DNA from: JAHEGP01 sp963751595
Lineage (GTDB): Bacteria; Pseudomonadota; Gammaproteobacteria; Pseudomonadales; JAHEGP01
DNA length: 64,000 nucleotides
Direction of reading: 5' to 3'
NCBI GenBank assembly: GCA_963751595.1
Contig: CAVVVC010000001.1
Span: 1,178,001 to 1,242,000, forward strand
Shown here: positions 56,701 to 64,000 of the stretch, one piece after another
Layout of the letters: every line of letters begins with the position of its first letter
How positions within the stretch are numbered: position 1 is the stretch's first letter
The notes under the pieces: model-generated
What the model saw: the letters and a program-made list of their open reading frames with translations, nothing else
The model's database searches: none
Told to the model about the DNA's origin: nothing
Position numbers and translations under genes: made by a program

Positions 56701-57361
56701 ACAGTACAAGGGCGATAGCGGCCAGTAGCGCAAGCCCGATCACGGCGGACCAGGCCAGCAACAGTGTGCGGCGATGTTCGCGGCGATCTGCATTAACGAG
56801 CTCGGTCAGTTCCATGCCTCTAATAGGCGCCGCAATACGAGCCACCTCCCTCATAAAGAGCGGATTCCGCCTGCTGAGGTCGGCCTCGCTGGTCGTTTGG
56901 GGCAGACTAACCCAGTGTGGCTCGTGCTCGAACACGTGCATCAGGTTAGCGGGTAGTGCGTTTGTTTGATCCCAGTCAAAGTCACCAGAGCCTGGACGTC
57001 CATCGCCATCACGCCAGGCGATAGATCCTTGCGTGCAAACGATCAAAAGCCGTTCTGGATCTTTCTTTTCCAGCCAGTACTGCACTTCCTGGCGGACCCA
57101 ATTCGAGCGAGCAGCCTCTGGAGAAGCAAGAAGCACAAAATAACGAGACTTTTCGAGTGCTTCTCTAATCTCATTTCCAAGATCGGAGGCCGCCGAAAGA
57201 TCAGTCTCATCACGAAACACGCGAATAGCTCGCAGTTTGTAGAATGGCTTGGCCAGATGCTGCAGACCATTCTGAATGGCCCGGGCCACATGACCACTTG
57301 CAACGTGGCTGTAGGAAATGAATGCATCGTACCGCTCAACTGCGCTTCGGTGCTGCCACAT
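53765..57361 (-). CDS. TIR domain protein with transmembrane segment and about 20 WD-like repeats
   Basis: 1198 residues. AGGAG lies about 5 bases before the ATG. Residues 9-100 are a TIR domain: RYDAFISYSHVASGHVARAI, LRAIRVFRDETDLSAASDLG and SNWVRQEVQYWLE. Glu92 matches the catalytic glutamate of NAD-cleaving TIRs. A helix at about 199-222 (TLLLAWSAVIGLALLAAIAL) likely crosses the membrane, leaving TIR in the cytoplasm and the C-terminus outside, or the reverse. From about 285 to 1170 there are roughly 20 WD-like blades (for example SPDGKRVLTWDSSNMARLW, AVLTWSFDDTARLW, ILVRQNQQARVW), enough for about three propellers. It may be a sensor and effector of stress or phage infection; function inferred. 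Confidence 0.85.
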   Translation of the reverse strand: MWQHRSAVERYDAFISYSHVASGHVARAIQNGLQHLAKPFYKLRAIRVFRDETDLSAASDLGNEIREALEKSRYFVLLASPEAARSNWVRQEVQYWLEKKDPERLLIVCTQGSIAWRDGDGRPGSGDFDWDQTNALPANLMHVFEHEPHWVSLPQTTSEADLSRRNPLFMREVARIAAPIRGMELTELVNADRREHRRTLLLAWSAVIGLALLAAIALVLYVRATEANRESLSRLAVNHWASAVRARVESDDLRAAHEFARAANVHPDETEAAHSAFNSRVLLRSQLVSILEHNAPVLGARFSPDGKRVLTWDSSNMARLWKVADGVLIANLPHGDPVQFGRMNALFIDDGKGIVTVGSRNLYFWDGENGAPSQGADEKFAFGNIVLNSDGHTLLAEADWRGVVQLLSAKDGHPLGPPLKHDKGIRGAIIDSSGRQVLSWDMDGELRVWDAVAGTLIASGVIHTRGVVGAMFLQGDQRVLSWGYAGVTRLWNSQDGTDVVPPMRHNEKVQGARLSPDGQAVLTWSFDDTARLWSTVDGTPLIPPLRHEANVNGGLFDASGERILTWSDDGSTRMWQRKDGLLDRLVRWEAGVKGAILLEDGQHARERAFEPSQGGVAVSWGGQLRDGFIGLWDIGRIVNDRLVVRHPGGVRGVQIDGEGARVLSWDEPGSDRAGTVKLWHIADGQPVSTRMLHGEGINGAVFGPDDHNVLTWSRDGTARVWRLEPTPVARTEEHAREVIGVVSDQAGRRIVTYSFDGTARLWDEQLAPIGAPMTHDRGSVEGAQFSDDEQRLLTWGWDKTVRLWNTNDASPVMAPMRHDRPVEEAFFCCDERLIVARDEQVVRLWNANNGELVAELPHEKRLASAFMDSAQKRLLSVGRDGVRLWSLSTGQPLIEGVLHAPVDEGRSIPRGAAFVAADQRILSWDADRVKLWNESSGAWQSQLLAPEAGDDKRSSFTGVSVSPDGSYILVRQNQQARVWHAGNGEVTGKDLVHDGRIEGAEFDLEGERVLTWVRGGAARVWQLPGNTPLGEPMIHQYLKRAEFVAGGRQILTLGERSARLWSAQDAMPITAFMVNENITGATLSPDERSLMIRSNKDGVVQLWNARDGSPTGLMLRHPRSPFGVRARFHPDGQRIITWFADNAARIWRPSAQPRVEPEQQILQTEVLTGTKLDVIGNVQPLSPGDWRDKKAHYDAATR

Positions 57362-57433
57362 AACTTCTCCTGCATAGATAAAGAGGTATCGGCAAATTAA
57401 CTTATCCAGATAGCAGAACCCCGGTGTCTGCGT

Positions 57434-58190
57434 TCAAACAACTGCCCTACTCGATTCGCTGAACGCACTTACCCTGAGACTTCGGTAGTGTTCGGCAGAT
57501 ACCAAGTGCCGCCCCATATTGAATAAGTTATGCAGTGCTGCATGCGCTGTAACGAACCGCTGAGTCTGCCCGGTTGGCTTGAACCGCCGCATCCCTCGCT
57601 CTCTTAGCCTTGTTTCTTCATGCGATTGCCCTGTCCGATTATTCTCATACTGCTTAGTATTGTGGATCGCCTCTGGCGTCAACTCCCGGTGCCCTACTCC
57701 AGAGCTTCGCAACTTATCCGTCACTATTTTTCTGGGCTCTCCACCATGGCTTCACAATAAACGTCTGAAAAACCACTTCGCAGCCACCCTAACCCGCCTG
57801 GCCTAAAGATACACGTCAACCACCTCAGAGTCCTGGTCTACGGCCTGCCACAGTTAGTGCTGCTTGCCGTTCATCTGAATGGTCCGGCACACCGGCGATG
57901 ACTTCATCGATGAAGAACGTTTCACCATAGCCCCGGTGCTTTCGTTTCAATCTTCGAGCGTAAAGGGCTCCGAACTTGATACACCAGAGTCTGACCGCTT
58001 CGCGGCTTACAGTGATGCCTCGTTCAGCGAGCAATTCTTCAATAAATGGTCCGGCACTCCGGCGGTGGCTGCGAATGAAGCGATAGTAAAGCCAGGCCGC
58101 GTAACTGATGATATCGGGTGGGGTCGGTGGCGTTTGTATGTGTTCACGGGACGATTCTACCAATACCAGAAAGTTAACTTGGCAGAAACT
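57434..58190 (-). pseudogene. decayed IS6-family transposase
   Basis: Upstream part: PPDIISYAAWLYYRFIRSHR, ELLAERGITVSREAVRLWC and YARRLKRKHRGYGETFFIDEV. Middle part, in another frame with several stops: MNGKQH, then LWQAVDQDSEVVDVYL and KWFFRRLL. End: DKLRSSGVGHRELTPEAIH, YENNRTGQSHEETRLRERGM and LFNMGRHLVSAEHYRSLR. Together they cover almost the whole IS6-type DDE transposase in the usual order. Multiple stops and frameshifts show it is dead. It separates the two large genes on either side. Confidence 0.85.
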
Positions 58191-58204
58191 CTCAGGCGAA
58201 GTCG

Positions 58205-61200
58205 TCAATTATCGATTACAGTTGTCGTAACGTTAGCATCGACGAGATCTTTCCAATCGGCTACAGCAATCACTAAATCCTTGCCCGATGGTATGTTGAG
58301 GGCACCGCGTGCAAGGGCCATGCGATCACGTCGCGGCATGTCAAAGCCGAGCAATTTGACATCTACACGCGCAGCTGCGCCACGATTTGACAGCCGTACC
58401 ATCGAAAGGTCAGGCGTGCTCGTTACATCAAGGTCGTCAGTTGGGGAGGCTAGAAAATTCTCTATGGAGACACCCCGCGCCGTGTCGCCCACCAAGCGTC
58501 CCATCGTAAGATTCAACGTCTTGCTATCCCCCGGGACGACCCTGACACGGCTTCCATCAGCGTTGACTAGGACCCGATCGCTCTGGCCCATTTGTGTCGG
58601 GACATTCGTCAGGCTTAACGACAGGCCGTCAGGACTAATCGAGCCGTAGCTGTAAGAGCCTGCAGCAGTTCCGGTTATTTGCCGCGTCAAACCAACGTTG
58701 CTGGGCAGAAGATAGCCGTTAGGCACCAAATACATAGGATGACTGTCAGGGATCTCCGAGATAATTTGCCCGCCGACCTGACCAGTCAAACGTCCACTGC
58801 CATCAGAAACTTGCATAGTGGCAGGTGACAACAGAAAATCTACGATAAAGCTTGTCAAGCCGAACGGACCACCAAAAGGCAGGTCAACGTCCCGAAGCAA
58901 ATATTCGCCAAGAGTTGAAACGGCCAAGGTAATGCCATCGACAGAATCAAACTTGTAGCTTCCATTTGCGGTGTAGTTAAAGAGAGTCTCATTCCCTTCA
59001 ACCCTAAAGTCTACAAAGCACCGGTGGTCATTGCTATGGTTGTTGTCCCAGCAATACATTCTTACGCCCTGAAGACTCGAGCCGTCATAACCAATCGGAT
59101 ATACAATACGAATCGGTACAATGCAGTGGCTGTCCGCGAGCATGTCAAAATAGCCGGCGTCCCATGCCGCGCCTGCGGGCACGAAAAACAATAGCGGGGC
59201 CGTCTCGCGAGTTCCACCAGCGGCGAAGATCGCTTCTATCTCGCGAAAGGTCGATTCAACGTTGGCATTGCCACGGCGACCCTGATTGTGAAAATCGAGT
59301 AGCGCCTCCCGGCTCAGCAGGCGGCCATGAATCGCCGTCATCTGGCGTCGAAAGGCGTCGTCACGAACGACTGAAGAGAACGTGTCATCTCTACCGAGCC
59401 AGAAACGATCTAGAGCGATTGATGCGAGCGAAGTGCAAAATCCAGTCGCCAAACCCCCGTTAGCCTCCCCCTTTAGAAAGTGCTCATAGAAAAAGTAATA
59501 GGCTGTGGTAAGTATCTTATGCCCGAAGATTGGATCGAGCAGTTCATGCCATATCTCAACCGCTCCGAAGGTATCTTCAAAAGTACTCCAGCTAGGTCGA
59601 CCGTCCGAATCATTATTGAAAGAGAAATCATGGGTGCCAATTGTAAAACCGTTTCGCAATACCCGTGGCATCCTGCCCATGAGTGTATTGCTGCGCTGAC
59701 CATCCGGGTTTACTGCGACGAGCGCTATGGTTCGCTCGCTACCGCCGGTTTCGGTGACTTCAGGCACGTTAAAGGTAAGCTTTGTAGGCGAAGAAACAAC
59801 GGCCGGATAAAAATCCCCGCCAAATTCCACGCTGGCACCACTGAGAAATGCCCGCCCATCCAGCTCTATCGGCGCACCCGGCACCAAATCGGTCAATACA
59901 CCAGTGAGCTGTGGCTTTACAGTAAGAGGCAGTCGATTGCTCTCCTGACCGTCGTGTCGACGAATGTAAATTGAGTGCTCACCGCCGGTGATTGTCGAGG
60001 GAATGGTAACGTCTCGGCCACCATCAGCGCGTAAGGTAGATGCTACCGTTCGAGCGTCGATTCGAACCTCGTCAGTGTCTGCAAAGCGACTGCCCTTGAC
60101 GACGATGGCGCCTCCAGGCAAAGACGCACTGGGGCTTATATCCAGAAGCCAAGGACGTGTAAGTTGCTCATCCCAAGACTCTTGGGTCACGGTCATAATA
60201 GACATCTGGCCAGATGAACCCTCACTACCGGCCGGACCCTCAGCACCTACTCTACCGGGCTGCCCCTGCGCACCTGCGTGGCCGCCGGTACAAACCTCGG
60301 TATATCCGCGCTCGCCGCCGCGGCCGCCTTCACCACGCAGCCCTCCGTCCCCGCCGCGCCCAGGGTCACCACCCGCGAGATTGATGTTAAAAGCATTGCT
60401 AGTTGTTAGCGATGCAAGGGTCTGCGCTAATATCGCAAAGGTGATGTCACCAGCATCTCCTCCATTACCACCTGAACCACCGCGGCCACCATCCCCACCG
60501 TGCCCGCCGTTCCCGCCATTACCTGGGTTATCCCAGCACTTACGGCCGAAGAACCACCACCACTCACCGGCACGACCCCGCGCACCGTTGCCTCCCTCAC
60601 CACCTTTTTGACCTCGGCCGCCGCGACCGCCAGCCTGCCCTTCAAGGTCGATATCGGGCATTCCGTTAAAACGCAACGCCCATATTTCGACGTTCGGTGC
60701 GTCCTGCCCATTGAAGGCACTAATTCCTGGAGCTCCGTCCCTGGCATCACCACCCGGCATCCCATGCTTGGAGTTGGGGGCAAGATCCACACCGTGACGA
60801 TCACGACCATCGAGCAATGGATCTTGCCCAATGTTGGGCGTCTGGATTGGTGTTCGTTTCCAGGTGATCCGCGCGCCATTGGCAGCTAAAATCTCCTCGG
60901 CAATGATGTAAAGTGTTCCGACCGACGGGTCAATCTCCAGCGTCTGATTTGTTAGGTCGAGGCGTTTGGCGATAATCACAGCAGAATCGACCGGTAGTAT
61001 GGCGCTTGTGAGTAATTGATTCTTGTCCGTCATTATCGGCCAAGCGTCAGGTTGATCGCGCATCAGCCGTTCAATTCCTTCATTAGGAGTGATTGCAGAC
61101 TTTGCGCCGATATTCAGCGTGCTAAGTAGAGTCGTTATGTTGCCAGTGCCAGCTCGCCGCAGTATGCCGCCACTAATGGCAGTTGGCGCAGTACGCAGGC

Positions 61201-62230
61201 TTGTGGATGGAATTCGCCTTGGCGGCCTTATGGTGGGAATGTTTACACCTGGCTGGTTGACAGCGCCGGATGCCAGGCCCTCAGTTAGTTGCTGCGCGAC
61301 TGCTCTACCAACACTACGACAAAGAAGCGTTCGATCCGCTAGTTTTTTGGCAGCGCCCAAATTGCCGCTTGCGAGTTGAACAAATTCAGCTGCGCGCTTC
61401 GACCAATCTGACGGGGTCAAGGAAGATTCGTTTGCAGGCGGCGCCTTTAGGACAGTACCGGCGGCAATCACGGTTGGCTGGTTCAACGTCAGTGTCGACA
61501 AAGTCGAGAGGTTGTCGACGCCTACTGACCGAAGCATCGCTTTGATCGTGTTGAATCGAGAATCGACCTCTCCCACATTATCAATAACTCTTGCGGGCAC
61601 TTCGTATAGGCGCTCAACCACCCTGCTTAGTTTCCTGGCCTTGGTAATTCGCCGCCTTCGAGTAGTAGTCGTATCTGCGCCCTCAAACAGACGAACCCCT
61701 CTTATTAAACCCGCGAAGCCCGCCTTGCCCCTCACATCGGTACCAATTGAAATCCCCGCGCGACCAACGGCCTTCAAAGCGCCAGCCGCAACAATAGAGG
61801 CATCGGCAAGCCCATTGATTTCCAGCATGAGTTCTTCGTTGTTGTCGCGCATAAAGCGAAGTTCAGTATCGGAACCAGGAGTCACCTTTTTGCTCGATTT
61901 TAGTACTTGCCAACCCTGACCAGTGTGCACTCCAGCAGTGACAGTACCACTACTGTCGATACTCACTTTAATGGGCGGTGTCTGCGAATCAACAATGGTC
62001 TGAACGCGCCCCAGTCGCTCTGGATTGATAGTTGCTTCGAATGTGAAAGCGTCGAGCCTGTCGACAACCAGGCTGCGACCAATTCTTATACGCGTTGAGC
62101 TGGAGACAAACATATTGTTTCCGGCAGCAGGTGCTGCAACCTTTCCGCTTGTTGAAATTTTTAATCCGGCGGATGAGTTGTCGAATAAGGATGATCCGTC
62201 GTAGTTAAGGTCGATTAATATGCGCGGCAT
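58205..62230 (-). CDS. 1341-residue multidomain protein: LamG-like, Gly-rich, TIG-like, possible papain-like protease
   Basis: AAGGAGG lies 7 bases before the ATG. No signal peptide is visible. Residues 1-190 look like a LamG/concanavalin fold (LDAFTFEATINPERLGRVQTI, LRFMRDNNEELMLEINGLAD). Residues 200-460 have no clear match. Residues about 530-680 are glycine-rich, collagen-like repeats (GGRGGRGQKGGEGGNG) with an embedded non-repetitive stretch. Residues 692-772 and 773-853 are two TIG-like domains. Residues about 860-1130 hold GFCTSLASIALDRF (Cys932), SHCIVPIRI (His1035) and YCWDNNHSNDH (Asp1062/Asn1063-1064), which have the order of a papain-like cysteine protease; this is my inference. 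The C-terminus is beta-rich. Function unknown. It lies between two TIR genes on the same strand. Confidence 0.75.
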   Translation of the reverse strand: MPRILIDLNYDGSSLFDNSSAGLKISTSGKVAAPAAGNNMFVSSSTRIRIGRSLVVDRLDAFTFEATINPERLGRVQTIVDSQTPPIKVSIDSSGTVTAGVHTGQGWQVLKSSKKVTPGSDTELRFMRDNNEELMLEINGLADASIVAAGALKAVGRAGISIGTDVRGKAGFAGLIRGVRLFEGADTTTTRRRRITKARKLSRVVERLYEVPARVIDNVGEVDSRFNTIKAMLRSVGVDNLSTLSTLTLNQPTVIAAGTVLKAPPANESSLTPSDWSKRAAEFVQLASGNLGAAKKLADRTLLCRSVGRAVAQQLTEGLASGAVNQPGVNIPTIRPPRRIPSTSLRTAPTAISGGILRRAGTGNITTLLSTLNIGAKSAITPNEGIERLMRDQPDAWPIMTDKNQLLTSAILPVDSAVIIAKRLDLTNQTLEIDPSVGTLYIIAEEILAANGARITWKRTPIQTPNIGQDPLLDGRDRHGVDLAPNSKHGMPGGDARDGAPGISAFNGQDAPNVEIWALRFNGMPDIDLEGQAGGRGGRGQKGGEGGNGARGRAGEWWWFFGRKCWDNPGNGGNGGHGGDGGRGGSGGNGGDAGDITFAILAQTLASLTTSNAFNINLAGGDPGRGGDGGLRGEGGRGGERGYTEVCTGGHAGAQGQPGRVGAEGPAGSEGSSGQMSIMTVTQESWDEQLTRPWLLDISPSASLPGGAIVVKGSRFADTDEVRIDARTVASTLRADGGRDVTIPSTITGGEHSIYIRRHDGQESNRLPLTVKPQLTGVLTDLVPGAPIELDGRAFLSGASVEFGGDFYPAVVSSPTKLTFNVPEVTETGGSERTIALVAVNPDGQRSNTLMGRMPRVLRNGFTIGTHDFSFNNDSDGRPSWSTFEDTFGAVEIWHELLDPIFGHKILTTAYYFFYEHFLKGEANGGLATGFCTSLASIALDRFWLGRDDTFSSVVRDDAFRRQMTAIHGRLLSREALLDFHNQGRRGNANVESTFREIEAIFAAGGTRETAPLLFFVPAGAAWDAGYFDMLADSHCIVPIRIVYPIGYDGSSLQGVRMYCWDNNHSNDHRCFVDFRVEGNETLFNYTANGSYKFDSVDGITLAVSTLGEYLLRDVDLPFGGPFGLTSFIVDFLLSPATMQVSDGSGRLTGQVGGQIISEIPDSHPMYLVPNGYLLPSNVGLTRQITGTAAGSYSYGSISPDGLSLSLTNVPTQMGQSDRVLVNADGSRVRVVPGDSKTLNLTMGRLVGDTARGVSIENFLASPTDDLDVTSTPDLSMVRLSNRGAAARVDVKLLGFDMPRRDRMALARGALNIPSGKDLVIAVADWKDLVDANVTTTVIDN

Positions 62231-62703
62231 TGGTTTTCCTCCTTGATCAGGCTAAGCAGACTCGCCAGAGCACAGCTTTCGGCTTCCAAATTTTAAAAGC
62301 AGAATCCCAGCCACTAGCCTGAGGCCTGAATTGCATACTCGCTTTTCGCCAATACTAATTACCGACTTGGCAATTGTCCATATTTAAATTGTGTCTTTTA
62401 ACTGCATCTGAAGCAGATCCTCGTAGAGAGGCGCTAGGCGACTATGATCGGACCGTCTTCGGGTGCACTCGACACAATGCAGGCGGCGGCCTATAGCTCG
62501 CTTAGGATGCTATTGAGAGTAGCGGGAGGCTGGAGACCCCGGGAGCGTCAGGCCCAAGAGCAGAACGTGACTTAACAGTGCTCAAGGGAGAAGCGGCCGT
62601 TAGGAATCCGGGAGCCGTACTCAATTAGACAATTTATGCGCGCACAATTCCGGGGACATGCTGAGTAGCTGCTGTAGAAATTGAAGCGGCGGTTTCCACC
62701 CCG
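62231..62703. other. intergenic region, unassigned
   Basis: Includes the promoter side of the 1341-residue gene. A GC-rich part at about 62520-62640 (AGGCTGGAGACCCCGGGAGC and GGAATCCGGGAGCCGTAC) could fold and vaguely recalls intron or retroelement RNA, but I cannot assign it. The rest shows nothing. Confidence 0.3.
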
Positions 62704-62830
62704 TCATGCGCTGCTGCGAATACAACAACGTGTATTACCTGCCGGGATTAGCCCGCAATAAGCGGTGGACTCGGGCGAGGGCACACGCTCGGATCGAGCA
62801 AGTGCGCACCGGCAACAGCGGTCCCTGATT
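62704..62830 (+). pseudogene. fragment of an IS1380-like transposase
   Basis: A short frame reads RCCEYNNVYYLPGLARNKRWTRARAHARIEQ. The IS1380 gene at 52.8 kb has WCEDNKVSYVLGLGRNQRL at the equivalent place. About 40 codons remain, with a stop after SGP. It is an old insertion scar. Confidence 0.5.
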
Positions 62831-62887
62831 GCCCGAGTGGTGGAAGAAGGGAAAGAAGGAAAAAGGGAAAAAGCGAAAAGCAAAAAG

Positions 62888-64000
62888 TTAAGGCGATCTG
62901 GCGAGACGAAAACCGATAGAGTTGTCGCGGTAACCGGGGGCGCGCCCGGCGCGGGACGCGGAACGCACCTCAGCTGGATTGTAGTTCCAGGAACCACCAC
63001 GCAACACCCGCTCCTCCCCGCTATCGGGACCGGGCGGGTCTGTCACCGCCCTGGCAGGGTAGTAGTCATACCAGTCGCTGCACCACTCCCAGACGTTGCC
63101 GTGCATCTGATAAAGCCCCCAGTCGTTGCAGGGTAGTGCCTCCACCGCCACCGTCTCCTTGCCATCATAGTTGGCCTGCGCCCGGGTGATGGTCTCGCCG
63201 GTGGAAAACGGCGTGCGGGTGCCGGCGCGGCAGGCGTACTCCCACTGCGCCTCGGTGGGCAGGCAGGCCGCCAGGCCCGGCAGGCGCTCGTTCAGGCGGG
63301 CGATAAACTGCTGCACGTCCGCCCAGCTGACCTGCTCGACCGGCCGGTCTGCCCCCTCGAATGTACTGGGATTCTCCCCCATGACCGCCCGCCACAGCGC
63401 CTGGGTGCAGGCCGTGTCCGCCAGCCAGAACCCCCGACTCAGAGTGACCCGGTGGGGGGTCTCGTCGTCGTCGCGCCCCGCCTCGGTGGCGGGTGAGCCC
63501 ATGGTGAAGCTACCGGGCGCGATCCAGCGCAGGCGCTGGACGACGGGGGCACCGCCGGCGCTGTCGTCGACCAGAAACTCCAGCCAGCGACCGTAGCGGT
63601 CGTCGCCCCAGTCGCTGGCCCAGTCGGGTTCGGGGTCAGGCGGGTCCGCGCCAGCGGGCTTCGTCGTCGGGGGTGCGGGCTTCCGGGGCGCCGGTTCCAG
63701 GGGTGGCGTTTTCCGCCGCTTCGCCAGCTCTCCGAACAGCTCCTTCAGGCCCTGCTCCACGGCCGCCCAGTGTTCGTCGGGGTCATTCCAGTCTGTAGGA
63801 GCCCGCCCGTCCGGGGGCAAAGCCAGGTGCCGGCCGATGGGGTAGTCGCGCCAGGAGGCCGTCTTGCCGACGATCACGGGCACCACCCGACAGCCGCGCT
63901 GCTCCGCCTCCCGCAGCGCACCTGTCATCTCCTCGCGGCAGTAGTCCGAAGCCAGGTAGTAGCGGCTTATCAGCGCCAGGAAGATGTCCGCCTGCCCGAT
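62888..64000 (-). CDS. TIR domain fused to formylglycine-generating-enzyme-like domain, 5' end outside window
   Basis: About 370 C-terminal residues; the frame is open at 64000. ADIFLALISRYYLASDYCREEM is the end of a TIR domain with the conserved acidic residue in CREE, followed by VVPVIVGKTASWRDYPIG. A proline-rich linker (about 55 residues, PLEPAPRKPAPPTTKPAGAD) leads into an FGE/SUMF1-like domain: IAPGSFTMGSPATEAGRDDDE, VEQVSWADVQQFIARLNERL, CLPTEAQWEYACRAGT, MHGNVWEWCSDWY and RVLRGGSWNYNPAEVRSASR to the end. In such fusions the FGE fold is usually a recognition module and not an enzyme; that is inference from related conflict-system proteins. Confidence 0.85.
   Translation of the reverse strand: MGQADIFLALISRYYLASDYCREEMTGALREAEQRGCRVVPVIVGKTASWRDYPIGRHLALPPDGRAPTDWNDPDEHWAAVEQGLKELFGELAKRRKTPPLEPAPRKPAPPTTKPAGADPPDPEPDWASDWGDDRYGRWLEFLVDDSAGGAPVVQRLRWIAPGSFTMGSPATEAGRDDDETPHRVTLSRGFWLADTACTQALWRAVMGENPSTFEGADRPVEQVSWADVQQFIARLNERLPGLAACLPTEAQWEYACRAGTRTPFSTGETITRAQANYDGKETVAVEALPCNDWGLYQMHGNVWEWCSDWYDYYPARAVTDPPGPDSGEERVLRGGSWNYNPAEVRSASRAGRAPGYRDNSIGFRLARSP

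Noticed and set aside
62520..62640. Group II intron domain V remnant
   Set aside because: GGGAGCCGTAC recalls the domain V start, but the partner strand and the AGC/GAAA features are missing.
62704..64000. Diversity-generating retroelement at the TIR-FGE gene
   Set aside because: The C-terminal motif fits, but no reverse transcriptase or second copy of the variable region is visible, and ordinary FGE-like domains end in the same way. It is kept as a check only.
1..64000. tRNA, rRNA and CRISPR arrays
   Set aside because: I scanned for T-loop-like motifs, rRNA-like segments and regularly spaced direct repeats and saw none. The repeats found are dispersed element ends.
46806..64000. TIR-FGE protein as the activating enzyme for the sulfatase
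   Set aside because: The FGE-like part is fused to TIR and lies 15 kb away, behind IS elements and unrelated genes. A recognition role is more likely.

Overview
The window looks like a chromosomal segment of a GC-rich, probably marine, gammaproteobacterium. The Cellvibrionales/Halieaceae neighbourhood is my guess, an inference from gene types and not a sequence match. Supporting evidence is a gammaproteobacterial YajD nuclease, a DUF2956-type small protein, a YjbQ protein, OMPLA (PldA), several lipoproteins and outer-membrane proteins, and a proteobacterial hup/hyp hydrogenase operon behind an FNR-type site. No rRNA, tRNA or CRISPR array was seen.

Region by region. 1-3.8 kb: the end of an outer-membrane barrel gene, a secreted amidohydrolase, a DUF2956-like protein and yajD. 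3.9-5.4 kb: an IS1111-type (IS110 family) insertion sequence sitting exactly at the stop codon of a pectate-lyase-like lipoprotein gene (5.4-7.0 kb). 7.1-10.4 kb: a TTAA-flanked non-autonomous element, small genes, a truncated flavin monooxygenase and a GNAT/PuuE-type deacetylase pair. 10.6-12.7 kb: a gamma-glutamyltransferase lipoprotein that carries the same N-terminal module as the pectate-lyase protein. 12.8-26.4 kb, all on the minus strand: an unbroken 15-gene uptake [NiFe]-hydrogenase operon, hupSLCDFGHJK-hypABFCDE. Its small subunit has the six-cysteine signature of oxygen-tolerant group 1d enzymes. 26.6-28.3 kb: a palindromic repeat element, a fructosamine-kinase-family gene and a low-molecular-weight phosphatase gene.

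28.3-37.2 kb is a decaying stretch. Intact pldA and an alpha/beta hydrolase gene lie among frameshifted or truncated genes (outer-membrane protein, patatin-like lipoprotein, EamA, GMC oxidoreductase and AI-2E transporter pieces) and solo ends of two repeat families. 37.2-48.5 kb is more ordinary: SDR, YjbQ, a molybdopterin oxidoreductase with one in-frame TAG, a voltage-gated channel with an unusual filter, a crotonase, a 1228-residue AsmA-like protein and a sulfatase. 48.7-53.4 kb holds a second, diverged IS1111-type element, an AraC regulator and a broken IS1380 transposase gene.

53.8-64 kb is the most unusual part. Three large genes lie in the same direction, separated by IS scars: a TIR protein with about 20 WD-like repeats and a membrane segment; a 1341-residue protein with a LamG-like start, glycine-rich collagen-like tracts, two TIG-like domains and a possible papain-like Cys/His/Asn site; and a TIR protein fused to a formylglycine-generating-enzyme-like domain that runs off the window. 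This may be a TIR-based conflict or defence island. That is inference from domain architecture.

The two IS1111-type copies are informative together. Their transposases have diverged, yet about 300 nt of non-coding right end and the left-end hairpin are still recognisably shared. That is what a guide RNA (bridge/seekRNA) and a translation-blocking hairpin would leave behind.
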